Source of the DNA: Martinezella lusitana
GTDB lineage: Bacteria > Pseudomonadota > Alphaproteobacteria > Rhizobiales > Rhizobiaceae
Direction of reading: 5' to 3'
Assembly: GCF_010668395.1 (NCBI RefSeq)
Contig: NZ_WUEY01000014.1
Span: 62,001 to 126,000, forward strand
Length of the DNA stretch: 64,000 nt
Of the stretch, positions 25,396-33,260 are shown piece by piece. The translations under genes were made by a program, and so were the position numbers. The notes beneath the pieces were generated by a model that was given only the letters and a program-made list of their open reading frames with translations, searched no databases and was not told the DNA's origin. The stretch's first letter is position 1, and each line of letters opens with the position of its first letter.

Positions 25396-26409
25396 ATGCC
25401 CACCCAACAAGCCGTTCCAACCCAGCCGCCCGGCGTCCGTCCGGTCAGCCTCCTGATACGCGGCTCGACGCAACTCGGCCTGCTTCTGATACTCATCGCG
25501 ATGTGGGTGGTGTTTTCCAGCCTTGCACCTGGCTTCCTTTCCCGCTTCAATCTCAACTCACTTGGTCGCTCCGTTGCCGTCGATGTCGTCGTGGGCTTTG
25601 CGCAGATGGTGGTTCTCGCCACCGGCGGGATGAACCTTGCGGTCGGCGCGATTGGCGTCTGTGCGGTCATGACTGCCGGTTATCTCCTGCAGGTGCTCGG
25701 CCTGCCGGTGCCCGTGGCGCTGGTCGCGACCCTGGCGATGGGGGGGCTGCTTGGATGGTTGAACGGATTTGCCATCACCAGAACGGGCGTCAGCAGTTTC
25801 GTGGTCACGCTTGCCAGCGCCAGCCTGTTTTCCGGCGGCATGCTGATCCTGACGAAGGGAGTGCCGCTGAATGCGCTGCCGCCAGCCTTCAGCGCCTTCG
25901 GCCGCGTCAGTTTCGGTCCTGTCCCCGGTCTTGCATTCGTGGCGATCGCCATTGGCATCGTGCTCTACATTCTCTTCGTCCATACCGTACTTGGCCGACA
26001 AATTCTGGCCGTGGGGGCCAATGCGCGGGCGGCGGAGATGTCGGGCATTCCCGTCGATCGCGTCATCGTCTTCGTCCACGGACTGTCGGGCGTGCTGGCG
26101 GCCGCGGCCGCCTTGATGCTGACCGCGCGGCTTGGAGCGGCCATGCCCGCCGTGGCCGGCGACGACTGGCTTCTGCCGTCTTTCCTGGCGCCGGTCATCG
26201 GCGGAACCGCGCTTTCGGGCGGCATGGTATCGGTCATTGGCACGATCCTCGGCGCTTTGCTCGTGGCCACCATTCGCAGCGGTCTTTTGGTGCTGCAGAT
26301 CGGCAATTTCTGGCTTCAGCTCTTCCTGGGCATCTTTCTCCTGGGGGCGATCCTCATAGAACGCTATCGGGCGCTGCTTGCCCTGCGCCACCAGACGAGG
26401 CGGGCATGA
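25396..26409 (+). CDS. sugar ABC importer permease (RbsC type), first
   Basis: A 337-residue inner-membrane permease of the BPD_transp_2 family with about ten predicted helices, for example LLLILIAMWVVFSSL and VVVGFAQMVVLATGGMNLAV. The family cytoplasmic motif appears as GRQILAVGANARAAEMSGI. ATG 25396 is preferred over an in-frame ATG 16 codons earlier, but the choice is uncertain because neither has a strong ribosome site. The stop overlaps the next permease start (ATGA). Confidence 0.92.
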   Translation: MPTQQAVPTQPPGVRPVSLLIRGSTQLGLLLILIAMWVVFSSLAPGFLSRFNLNSLGRSVAVDVVVGFAQMVVLATGGMNLAVGAIGVCAVMTAGYLLQVLGLPVPVALVATLAMGGLLGWLNGFAITRTGVSSFVVTLASASLFSGGMLILTKGVPLNALPPAFSAFGRVSFGPVPGLAFVAIAIGIVLYILFVHTVLGRQILAVGANARAAEMSGIPVDRVIVFVHGLSGVLAAAAALMLTARLGAAMPAVAGDDWLLPSFLAPVIGGTALSGGMVSVIGTILGALLVATIRSGLLVLQIGNFWLQLFLGIFLLGAILIERYRALLALRHQTRRA

Positions 26410-27362
26410 AGCGGATCGTTTCCTTTGCCGCGCGGACTCAATGGTCCGGCATCCTGGCGGCCGTGATCCTCGGGGGCACCGCATTGAGCTTTGCCGCGCC
26501 GGCGTTCCTGACGGAATTCAATTGGTTCGTCATGCTGCGCAGCATCTGCGTCTCACTGCTGGTCGCCTTCAGCCAGATGGTGATGCTGGCGGTCGGACAG
26601 ATGAATTTGTCCGTGGGCGCGCTCGGCGGCCTGGTCGCAATCATCGTCGGCGGCCTGATGGAAGCCTGGGGATGGCCGACGATTCCGGCGGTGCTGGCCG
26701 CGCTGGTCGTCGGCGGAGCGGCCGGGCTCATGAATGGCTGGCTGACGGTGCGCACCGGTATCAATGGTTTCATCGTCACGCTTGCCACCGCCTCCGCCTT
26801 CTCGGGCATCAATCTCGGCATTACCAAGGCGGTGCCGTTCTACAATCTTCCCGCATCATTCGTCGCCTTCGGTAACGGCCGGTTCGGCCTGTTTCCGTCT
26901 CTGCTCATCGTGCCGCTGGTCGTGACCGTTTTGTTGGCGGTCTTCTTTTCGAGGACGGTGCAGGGGCGCTATCTGTTGGCCGTCGGCGGCAATAGCCATG
27001 CCGCTGAACTGTCCGGCGTCTCGGCGGGGCGAGCAATCCTCGTCGCGCATGTTCTTTCCGGCGTTCTTGCAGCGGCCGCGGGCGTGCTTGCCGTCGCGCA
27101 GCTGGGCTCGGCCCAGCCGACGATCGGCGCGGATTGGCTGGTGATCTCGTTCGCAGCCCCTATTATCGGCGGCGCCAGCCTTCTTGGCGGCTCCATCTCG
27201 ATCGTCGGCACGTTGATCGCGGTGCTGCTCGTCGGCCTCATTCAGAATGCAATGGTGCTGCTGGCCGTCGATCCCTACTGGGTCACGTTCCTGCTCGGTG
27301 GACTGATCCTGATTGCTGTCTGGATCAATCGTTTCCGCGCCGTGCGCGTCGGGGAGGACTGA
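26406..27362 (+). CDS. sugar ABC importer permease (RbsC type), second
   Basis: A 318-residue BPD_transp_2 permease with multiple helices (WSGILAAVILGGTALSFAAP; MVMLAVGQMNLSVGALGGL). The cytoplasmic loop is GRYLLAVGGNSHAAELSGV. It overlaps the first permease by ATGA coupling, so the channel is probably a heterodimer. The ATPase gene follows after one base. Confidence 0.92.
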   Translation: MKRIVSFAARTQWSGILAAVILGGTALSFAAPAFLTEFNWFVMLRSICVSLLVAFSQMVMLAVGQMNLSVGALGGLVAIIVGGLMEAWGWPTIPAVLAALVVGGAAGLMNGWLTVRTGINGFIVTLATASAFSGINLGITKAVPFYNLPASFVAFGNGRFGLFPSLLIVPLVVTVLLAVFFSRTVQGRYLLAVGGNSHAAELSGVSAGRAILVAHVLSGVLAAAAGVLAVAQLGSAQPTIGADWLVISFAAPIIGGASLLGGSISIVGTLIAVLLVGLIQNAMVLLAVDPYWVTFLLGGLILIAVWINRFRAVRVGED

Positions 27363-27363
27363 C

Positions 27364-28875
27364 ATGACCCTCGTGCTCGACCATGTGGAGAAATCCTTCC
27401 CTGGCGTGCGTGCCCTCAAGGACGCTTCGCTGACGCTCGCGGCCGGCGAAATTCACGCCCTCATGGGTGAAAACGGCGCGGGCAAATCGACCCTTATCAA
27501 GATCATGACCGGCGTCCATCGACCCGATGCCGGCGTGGTGACCTTCGATGGCCAGGCGCTCTCCCTTTCCTCGCCTCGCGACGCCATCAAGCTTGGAATT
27601 TCCGCCGTTCATCAGGAACGCAATCTCATTCCGCGGTTTTCCGTCGCCGAGAACATCCTCCTTGAGACGCTTCCGGTTAAGAACGGCCTCATTGACTTCG
27701 AACGGACCAACACCGAAGCACGCCGTCATCTACGCATGGTCGGGCTTGATATCGATCCATCCACGGAGGTGCGGCGCTTGAGCGTCGCGCAGATGCAGAT
27801 GGTCGAAATCGCCAAGGCTCTCAGCCACGAAGCGAAGGTTCTGTTGCTCGACGAGCCCACGGCATCGATCACCGATGCGGAAAGCGAGATCCTGTTTCGT
27901 CTCGTGAGGCAGCTGCGCGATCGTGGCACGGCCATTCTCTTCGTCAGTCACAAGCTTGAGGAGGTGCTGTCGCTTTGTGATCGCGTAACCGTGCTGCGCG
28001 ACGGAGAAACGACACTCGCCGGAGCGGCCATGACCGGCATGACCCGGCACACGCTGATCGAAGCCATGATCGGCCGCGCGGAACGGCCGGTGATGGTCCG
28101 TGCTGGCGGCCCGCGACAGGGGACGCCGAAGCTTGAGGCTCGGCAATTGGCGACGGCTTCAGGCCATCGCAATATCAATTTTGCGTTGCAACGCGGCGAA
28201 ATCCTCGGTCTCTACGGTCTTGTCGGAGCCGGTCGCACGGAGCTTGCGCGCGCCCTTGTCGGTAAGGAAATGGTTACTGATGGCGATCTGCTGATCGATG
28301 GCAAGACGGCAAGAATTCGTTCGGTGCAAGAGGCGATCAGGCGCTTTCGCATGGGCTATGTCAGCGAGGACAGAAAGCACGAGGGCGTCATCCTCACCCA
28401 TTCGATCCGATCCAACATCGCGATGACGGTCTGGTCGCGTATCGCAAAAGGCCTTGGCCTGCTGACTGCGGCAAAGGAACGGGCCATCGGCGAGCCGCTT
28501 GCCCATCGCCTGGAGATTCGTACACCTGATCTGGAGCAGCTCGTCGGCAATCTGTCGGGAGGCAACCAGCAAAAGGTCTCGCTCGCCAAATGGCTCGCCG
28601 CCGACGTCGACATTCTTATCGTTGACGAACCGACGGTGGGTATCGATATCAAGGCAAAGGCCAGCATTCACGAGCTTCTAAACGGTTTGGCCGATAAGGG
28701 CATGGCGATCCTGCTGATTTCCAGCGATATGCCGGAGATGATCGCGCTCGCGGATCGCATACTCGTCATGCATGGTTTCGCGATAGTCCACGAATTCGAA
28801 AACGACCGCCGCTACGATACCGCCAGCAGAGCCATCATGTCGGCGATACAGGCGGCTGAACTGACCGTCAAATAA
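27364..28875 (+). CDS. sugar ABC importer ATPase with two nucleotide-binding domains (RbsA/MglA type)
   Basis: A 503-residue ATPase with duplicated ABC domains. N-domain: Walker A GENGAGKST, signature-like LSVAQMQMVEIAKALS, Walker B LLLDEPTASI, switch VSHKLEE. C-domain: Walker A region GLVGAGRTELARALVG (degenerate, as usual in this family), signature LSGGNQQK, Walker B LIVDEPTVGID. The first signature is LSVAQ rather than LSGGQ, also common in RbsA/MglA proteins. The gene ends the importer operon. Confidence 0.95.
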   Translation: MTLVLDHVEKSFPGVRALKDASLTLAAGEIHALMGENGAGKSTLIKIMTGVHRPDAGVVTFDGQALSLSSPRDAIKLGISAVHQERNLIPRFSVAENILLETLPVKNGLIDFERTNTEARRHLRMVGLDIDPSTEVRRLSVAQMQMVEIAKALSHEAKVLLLDEPTASITDAESEILFRLVRQLRDRGTAILFVSHKLEEVLSLCDRVTVLRDGETTLAGAAMTGMTRHTLIEAMIGRAERPVMVRAGGPRQGTPKLEARQLATASGHRNINFALQRGEILGLYGLVGAGRTELARALVGKEMVTDGDLLIDGKTARIRSVQEAIRRFRMGYVSEDRKHEGVILTHSIRSNIAMTVWSRIAKGLGLLTAAKERAIGEPLAHRLEIRTPDLEQLVGNLSGGNQQKVSLAKWLAADVDILIVDEPTVGIDIKAKASIHELLNGLADKGMAILLISSDMPEMIALADRILVMHGFAIVHEFENDRRYDTASRAIMSAIQAAELTVK

Positions 28876-29307
28876 TGCGGATCGACAGGAGAACTTCCTT
28901 GTGGCGTAGGCTTCGCGAAAAATAGCGTAGTCCCCACAAAGCCGCCGCAATGGTGCTTGCAGTCGTGATGCCTCTCGTCGACTGCTGACAAAGGCGCGAA
29001 GCGTATCTGCCCGCCATATTCATCGCAACGTCAAGGGTCATTAACAGACCCGGATGATGCTGCGGCCATGCAACCATCTGGTCGCGCAAGGTAGTTTTCA
29101 CCCGTAGCGGCAGTCGTCCCTTCGGTGACATGGTAACTGGCGCCGAACGTTTCGGTTCAGGACGAACCGTTCTCGTCGTCCACGGAGTATTATCCTTGCT
29201 TGCTGGAATACCAGGCTGCGCCTTCCATTAGTTGCTTTGTATTCAACCCAATGTCGTGTATCGTCACGGCTGCGGGCTGTAATCGCGACCATTGAGGGGG
29301 ATGTGCG
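28876..29307. other. non-coding stretch between sugar ABC and outer-membrane-like genes
   Basis: About 430 bases. Frames on the minus strand have no recognisable features. It probably holds the promoter for the three-gene group starting at 29308. Nothing else was recognised. Confidence 0.45.
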
Positions 29308-30138
29308 ATGAAGTGCAGCGAAGGTCGTCGAGCAGCGCGGAGCATTCGCCGCGATATTGTCGGGAAATGGCTTTGGGGTGTCGCAGCTCTCTTGCTGGTG
29401 TCCACATCAGCGCGGGCCGCCGATGTCATGCCGGTCATAGCGGCACAACCGGGCGAGCAACAGCCCGATCATCCGACCTTTTCATTCTCGCCGTATTTAT
29501 GGGCCGCGGGTATCAGTGGCGACACCGCTGTCTTCGGCCTTCCCGAAGTGCATAGTCAGGAGAGTTTCGCTGACCTTTTAAAGGATGTCGACTTCGGCTT
29601 TACGGGCGCCGGCGAAATTAGATACGGCAAGTTCTCCGTTCTCACGGATCTTTCCTATGCGCGTGTCACCAGCGATTCTGCAACGCCAAGAGGCGTGTTT
29701 GCAGACAGCGTTGCACTGAAGCAGGAGACCTTCACCGGGATGCTCGGCTTTGGCTATACCATCCTCGGAGATGAACAAAGCCACCTCGATGCCGTCGCTG
29801 GAGCGAAGCTCTGGTGGACCGAAACCACGATCTCCTTCCGGGGCGGTCCGCTTGGCGGTGCCTCGGGGCGCGAGGAGGCAACCTGGGTTGACGGATTGGC
29901 GGGCTTCAGGGGCGTCTATTCGATCACGCCGAACGTCTATCTTACGGGCTGGGGCCTTGTCGGTGCAGGTGGTGCCGACATCGACTGGGATGTCATGGGT
30001 GGCGTCGGCTACAAGTTCAAGGAATCCGTCTCCGCCGTCATCGGCTACCGCGCCCTTGGCGTGAACTACTCGAATGGTCGCTTGACCAACGACATTGTCG
30101 AACAAGGTCCGATTCTGGGGCTCGTCGTCCATTTCTGA
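29308..30138 (+). CDS. outer-membrane beta-barrel-like protein
   Basis: A 276-residue exported protein. An Arg-rich lead and signal peptide (LWGVAALLLVSTSARA-A) precede a series of amphipathic strands: FSFSPYLWAAGISGD, FGFTGAGEIRYGKFSVLTDL, FTGMLGFGYTIL, DAVAGAKLWWTETTISF, VYLTGWGLVGAGGADIDWDV, VSAVIGYRALGVNYSN, ending GLVVHF with a terminal Phe. This is typical of a small porin-like barrel. GAGGGGG lies upstream of ATG 29308. It is followed after 20 bases by two exported DUF1254 proteins, suggesting a shared envelope role. Confidence 0.8.
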   Translation: MKCSEGRRAARSIRRDIVGKWLWGVAALLLVSTSARAADVMPVIAAQPGEQQPDHPTFSFSPYLWAAGISGDTAVFGLPEVHSQESFADLLKDVDFGFTGAGEIRYGKFSVLTDLSYARVTSDSATPRGVFADSVALKQETFTGMLGFGYTILGDEQSHLDAVAGAKLWWTETTISFRGGPLGGASGREEATWVDGLAGFRGVYSITPNVYLTGWGLVGAGGADIDWDVMGGVGYKFKESVSAVIGYRALGVNYSNGRLTNDIVEQGPILGLVVHF

Positions 30139-30158
30139 TCACGAAGAGGAAGCATGAC

Positions 30159-31556
30159 ATGAAGTCGGTTGCTTTGTTGGGCGCTGGTTTGATCTCGCTC
30201 CTTGCCGTCAGCGACAGCCTTGCCCTCGACGATATCGTAAGGCAACAGATCGAGCGCAGGGCAACCGAGGCGGTCATCTGGGGTATGCCCGCCGTCAATA
30301 CGGACCTTATGTTCCAGGCCTTTCGCAAGGCGGGCGGCGAGGCCAACCAGATAGCGCTCTGGTCGCGCTTGCCCTCCTGGAAGAACCAGACGCTCACACC
30401 CAACCCGGACACCGTTTACCTGATCCCCTTCTTCGATACGAAATCGACCGGGCCGATGGTGCTCGAATTTCCACCGGCGGATACCGGTTCGATTACCGCC
30501 AATATCGACAATGTATGGCAGGTTGCCCTTGAGGATGCCGGGCCGGCCGGAGCTGATAAGGGCGCCGGCGGTAAATACCTCATCCTTCCGCCGGGATACT
30601 CGAAGAAGGTTCCGGCCGGATACATACCCCTGCGATCGGATACTTTTACCGGCTATGCGCTGATACGGTCGACGCCCAAGACCGGAAGCGAGGAGGACGT
30701 GGCCAAGGCCGTCGCCTACGGCAAACGGGTCAAGCTCTATCCGCTTTCAACGGCGTCGAAGCCGCAGAAGACGATCTTCGTGGATGTCGTCGACGACCTG
30801 TTCGACGCGACCATTCCGTATGACGCGGCATATTTCGTTTCGCTGGACAGGGTCGTGCAGAGCGAACCTTGGCTTCAGCGCGACCGCGCGATGATCGATC
30901 CGCTGAAGTCGCTTGGCATCGAAAAAGGCAAAGCCTTCAAACCGGATGGCGATGTCAATGAAGCGCTCTCAGCGGGTGCGCGAGCGGCGCAAGTCTGGCT
31001 GGAATACCAGCGCCAGCATATCTTCGCGCCCTATTTCGAAAGCAGCAGATGGTTCGTTCCGGCGTTGCCGGAAGGTATTCAGGCCCAGTCCGATAACTTC
31101 GCGAAAGCGGACAGCTACACCACGGACTCACGGGCGATCACCTATTCAATGGGCTATGTCGGGATCAAGCATCTCGGTGCCGGACAATTCTACATAATGT
31201 CGGTACGAGACAAGGCGGGAGATCTGCTCGACGGCACTCGACGATACCGCCTGACGGTCCCTGCCAACGCCCCCGCCCGACAATACTGGTCGGCGACCGT
31301 TTACGACGCAAATACGCACGGCTTTATTCGAAATCTGGAACGCTTCAGCCGCGCCTCCAACACACCGGGTCTGAAGCGCAATGGCGATGGGTCCGTCGAT
31401 ATCAACTTCGGCCCGGTCGCCCCGCCGGACGGCGAGACCAACTGGATTCCGACGATGACCGGTCAGCGTTTCGAGGTGCTTTTCCGGCTCTACGGACCGG
31501 AGAAACCTCTGTTCGACAAGAGCTGGGTTCTGCCCGACATCGAAGCGGTTCAATAG
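30159..31556 (+). CDS. exported DUF1254/DUF1214 domain protein (long)
   Basis: A 465-residue protein with a signal peptide (MKSVALLGAGLISLLAVSDS-LA). Residues about 30-170 match DUF1254 (AVIWGMPAVNTDLMFQAF, NPDTVYLIPFFDTK, GPMVLEFPP). The C-terminal 110 residues match DUF1214 (YSMGYVGIKHLGAGQFYIM, YWSATVYDANTHGFIRN, PTMTGQRFEVLFRLYGPEK). Proteins of this type are periplasmic and of unknown biochemical function. It is the second of three consecutive + strand genes with gaps of 20 and 11 bases. Confidence 0.9.
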   Translation: MKSVALLGAGLISLLAVSDSLALDDIVRQQIERRATEAVIWGMPAVNTDLMFQAFRKAGGEANQIALWSRLPSWKNQTLTPNPDTVYLIPFFDTKSTGPMVLEFPPADTGSITANIDNVWQVALEDAGPAGADKGAGGKYLILPPGYSKKVPAGYIPLRSDTFTGYALIRSTPKTGSEEDVAKAVAYGKRVKLYPLSTASKPQKTIFVDVVDDLFDATIPYDAAYFVSLDRVVQSEPWLQRDRAMIDPLKSLGIEKGKAFKPDGDVNEALSAGARAAQVWLEYQRQHIFAPYFESSRWFVPALPEGIQAQSDNFAKADSYTTDSRAITYSMGYVGIKHLGAGQFYIMSVRDKAGDLLDGTRRYRLTVPANAPARQYWSATVYDANTHGFIRNLERFSRASNTPGLKRNGDGSVDINFGPVAPPDGETNWIPTMTGQRFEVLFRLYGPEKPLFDKSWVLPDIEAVQ

Positions 31557-31567
31557 GAGAAGCATCC

Positions 31568-32602
31568 ATGCGGTTTTTATATCTTGCCTCCGTTGTTACT
31601 CTGTGTGCCGGTGCGGGAATGCAAGCAGCGCAGGCTGCGGACACGCCCGTCACCGTCGACAATTTTGTGCGTGCCGAAACCGATCTTTATTTCAACAACG
31701 CATTGAAGGATGCGGGCGGCGCGACCGGCAAATTCGGCCACCATCGCGAACCAATGTCGATCGATCATCAGACAGTTGTCCGACCCAACCGTGATACGCT
31801 GTATTCGGTCGCCCTTATCGATCTCGACGCCGGACCCGTTACCGTCACTCTTCCTGACGCCGGCAAGCGCTTTCGCTCGCTGCAGGTCATCAACGAAGAC
31901 CACTATCTGGTGGGCGACGAAAAATACGACGCCGGCAGCTACACCTATAATCGCGACCAGGCCGGAACGCGCTACGTCCTGATCGGACTGCGCACGCTGG
32001 TCGATCCCAACAGCCCGGATGATATTGCGCAGGTTCACAGCCTGCAGGATGCCTCGAAGGTCAGCCAGGCCAGCGCCGGGAAATTCGAGGCCCCGCACTG
32101 GAACGAGGCGAGCCAGAAGAAGGTGCGCGACGCTCTGCTGGTGCTCGGCTCGACCATACCGGACTTCAAAGGTGCGTTCGGCGCTAAAGACAAGGTCGAT
32201 CCGATCCGCCATCTGATCGGCACTGCCGCAGCATGGGGTGGCAATCCCGAACGGGACGCGACCTATCTGAATGTCACCCCGGCCAGGAACGACGGCAAGA
32301 CTGTCTATAAACTCTCCGTCAAGGACGTGCCGGTCGACGGCTTCTGGTCGATCAGCGTCTATAACGCCAAGGGCTATTTCGAGAAGAACAGGTTGAACGC
32401 CTATACGCTGAACGACGTTACGGCTGCCAAGGCTGCGGACGGCTCCATTAACGTGCAATTCGGCGGCTGTGACAAGAAGACGGCCAAGAACTGCATTCCA
32501 ACCATGGCAGGCTGGAATTACACGGTGCGCCTCTACCGGCCTCGCGACCAGGTGCTCGATGGAAGCTGGACATTTCCCAAGGCTGAGCCACTAGCACAAT
32601 GA
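31568..32602 (+). CDS. exported DUF1254/DUF1214 domain protein (short)
   Basis: A 344-residue protein with a signal peptide (MRFLYLASVVTLCAGAGM, cleavage near QAAQA). The N-terminal part matches DUF1254 (NRDTLYSVALIDLDAGPVTV, FRSLQVINEDHYLV). The C-terminus matches DUF1214 (VDGFWSISVYNAKGYFEKN, IPTMAGWNYTVRLYRPRD). AGGAGAAG precedes the ATG. It starts 11 bases after the longer paralogue, with which it shares about the same domain order, so a local duplication followed by divergence is likely. Confidence 0.9.
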   Translation: MRFLYLASVVTLCAGAGMQAAQAADTPVTVDNFVRAETDLYFNNALKDAGGATGKFGHHREPMSIDHQTVVRPNRDTLYSVALIDLDAGPVTVTLPDAGKRFRSLQVINEDHYLVGDEKYDAGSYTYNRDQAGTRYVLIGLRTLVDPNSPDDIAQVHSLQDASKVSQASAGKFEAPHWNEASQKKVRDALLVLGSTIPDFKGAFGAKDKVDPIRHLIGTAAAWGGNPERDATYLNVTPARNDGKTVYKLSVKDVPVDGFWSISVYNAKGYFEKNRLNAYTLNDVTAAKAADGSINVQFGGCDKKTAKNCIPTMAGWNYTVRLYRPRDQVLDGSWTFPKAEPLAQ

Positions 32603-32623
32603 CCGCTTCGCAGCGGCAATTTT
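32603..32623 (+). terminator. weak predicted rho-independent terminator after the DUF1254 pair
   Basis: ccgct (32603-32607) pairs with agcgg (32612-32616) over a tcgc loop, followed by caatttt. The stem is short (5 bp) but GC-rich and directly abuts the stop codon. Confidence 0.45.
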
Positions 32624-32678
32624 GCACTGCCTGACAAGGTCGCATCCGAAGATACCTATCGGGTCAGCAGTCCGGCTT

Positions 32679-33239
32679 TCAACGTCTGGAAAGCGGCGGC
32701 TGCGGCGGTTGCGTGGTCGAGCCGGGACCGAGCGAACGCTGGACCATCACAGTATCGGCCCAGCGGCCGTAACGGTAGGCAACTGCCGGCAAGAGGCCGA
32801 CTCGAACGAAGCCGAAGCGTTCGTGCAGCGCAAGCGAAGCAGCGTTATCGGCGTCGATATAGCCGATCATCTGCCGGAAGCCGGCGGCGGCACAGGCATC
32901 GATCAGCCCGCGCATGAGCAAGCTCCCGACGCCCTGGCCGACATGGTCGTGATGCACATAGATCGAGTGCTTGACAGTATAGCGATAGGCCGGGCGTTTA
33001 CGGAACAGTACCGCATAGGCGTAGCCGACGACTTTGTCGCCTTCGATCGCAACGACGTGCGGGAAGCGGCGGTCCTTTAAATTCTTGCGCCGTTCCCGCA
33101 GATCGTCGGGCTGTGGTGTGTCGCCATCGTCCACTCCATCCTCGATGCCGTGGCGAATATGGCGACGATAGATCGTCAACATGGCATCGACGTCCGTTTC
33201 CCGGGAGGGGCGGATGACGATCGTTTTGTCCTGCTTCAT
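32679..33239 (-). CDS. GNAT-family N-acetyltransferase (phosphinothricin-acetyltransferase-like)
   Basis: A 186-residue cytosolic enzyme. IRPSRETDVDAMLTIYRRHI at the N-terminus, VVGYAYAVLFRKRPAYRYTV, and the acetyl-CoA loop HVGQGVGSLLMRGLIDAC (Q/RxxGxG/A) are standard. GYIDADNAASLALHERFGF is typical of the Pat/Bar subfamily. It begins 22 bases downstream of the decarboxylase stop and is read in the same direction, so it may acetylate the polyamine product, although family members also acetylate other amines and amino acids. Confidence 0.88.
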   Translation of the reverse strand: MKQDKTIVIRPSRETDVDAMLTIYRRHIRHGIEDGVDDGDTPQPDDLRERRKNLKDRRFPHVVAIEGDKVVGYAYAVLFRKRPAYRYTVKHSIYVHHDHVGQGVGSLLMRGLIDACAAAGFRQMIGYIDADNAASLALHERFGFVRVGLLPAVAYRYGRWADTVMVQRSLGPGSTTQPPQPPLSRR

Positions 33240-33260
33240 GCCTGAACCTGCGTTTCCAAC

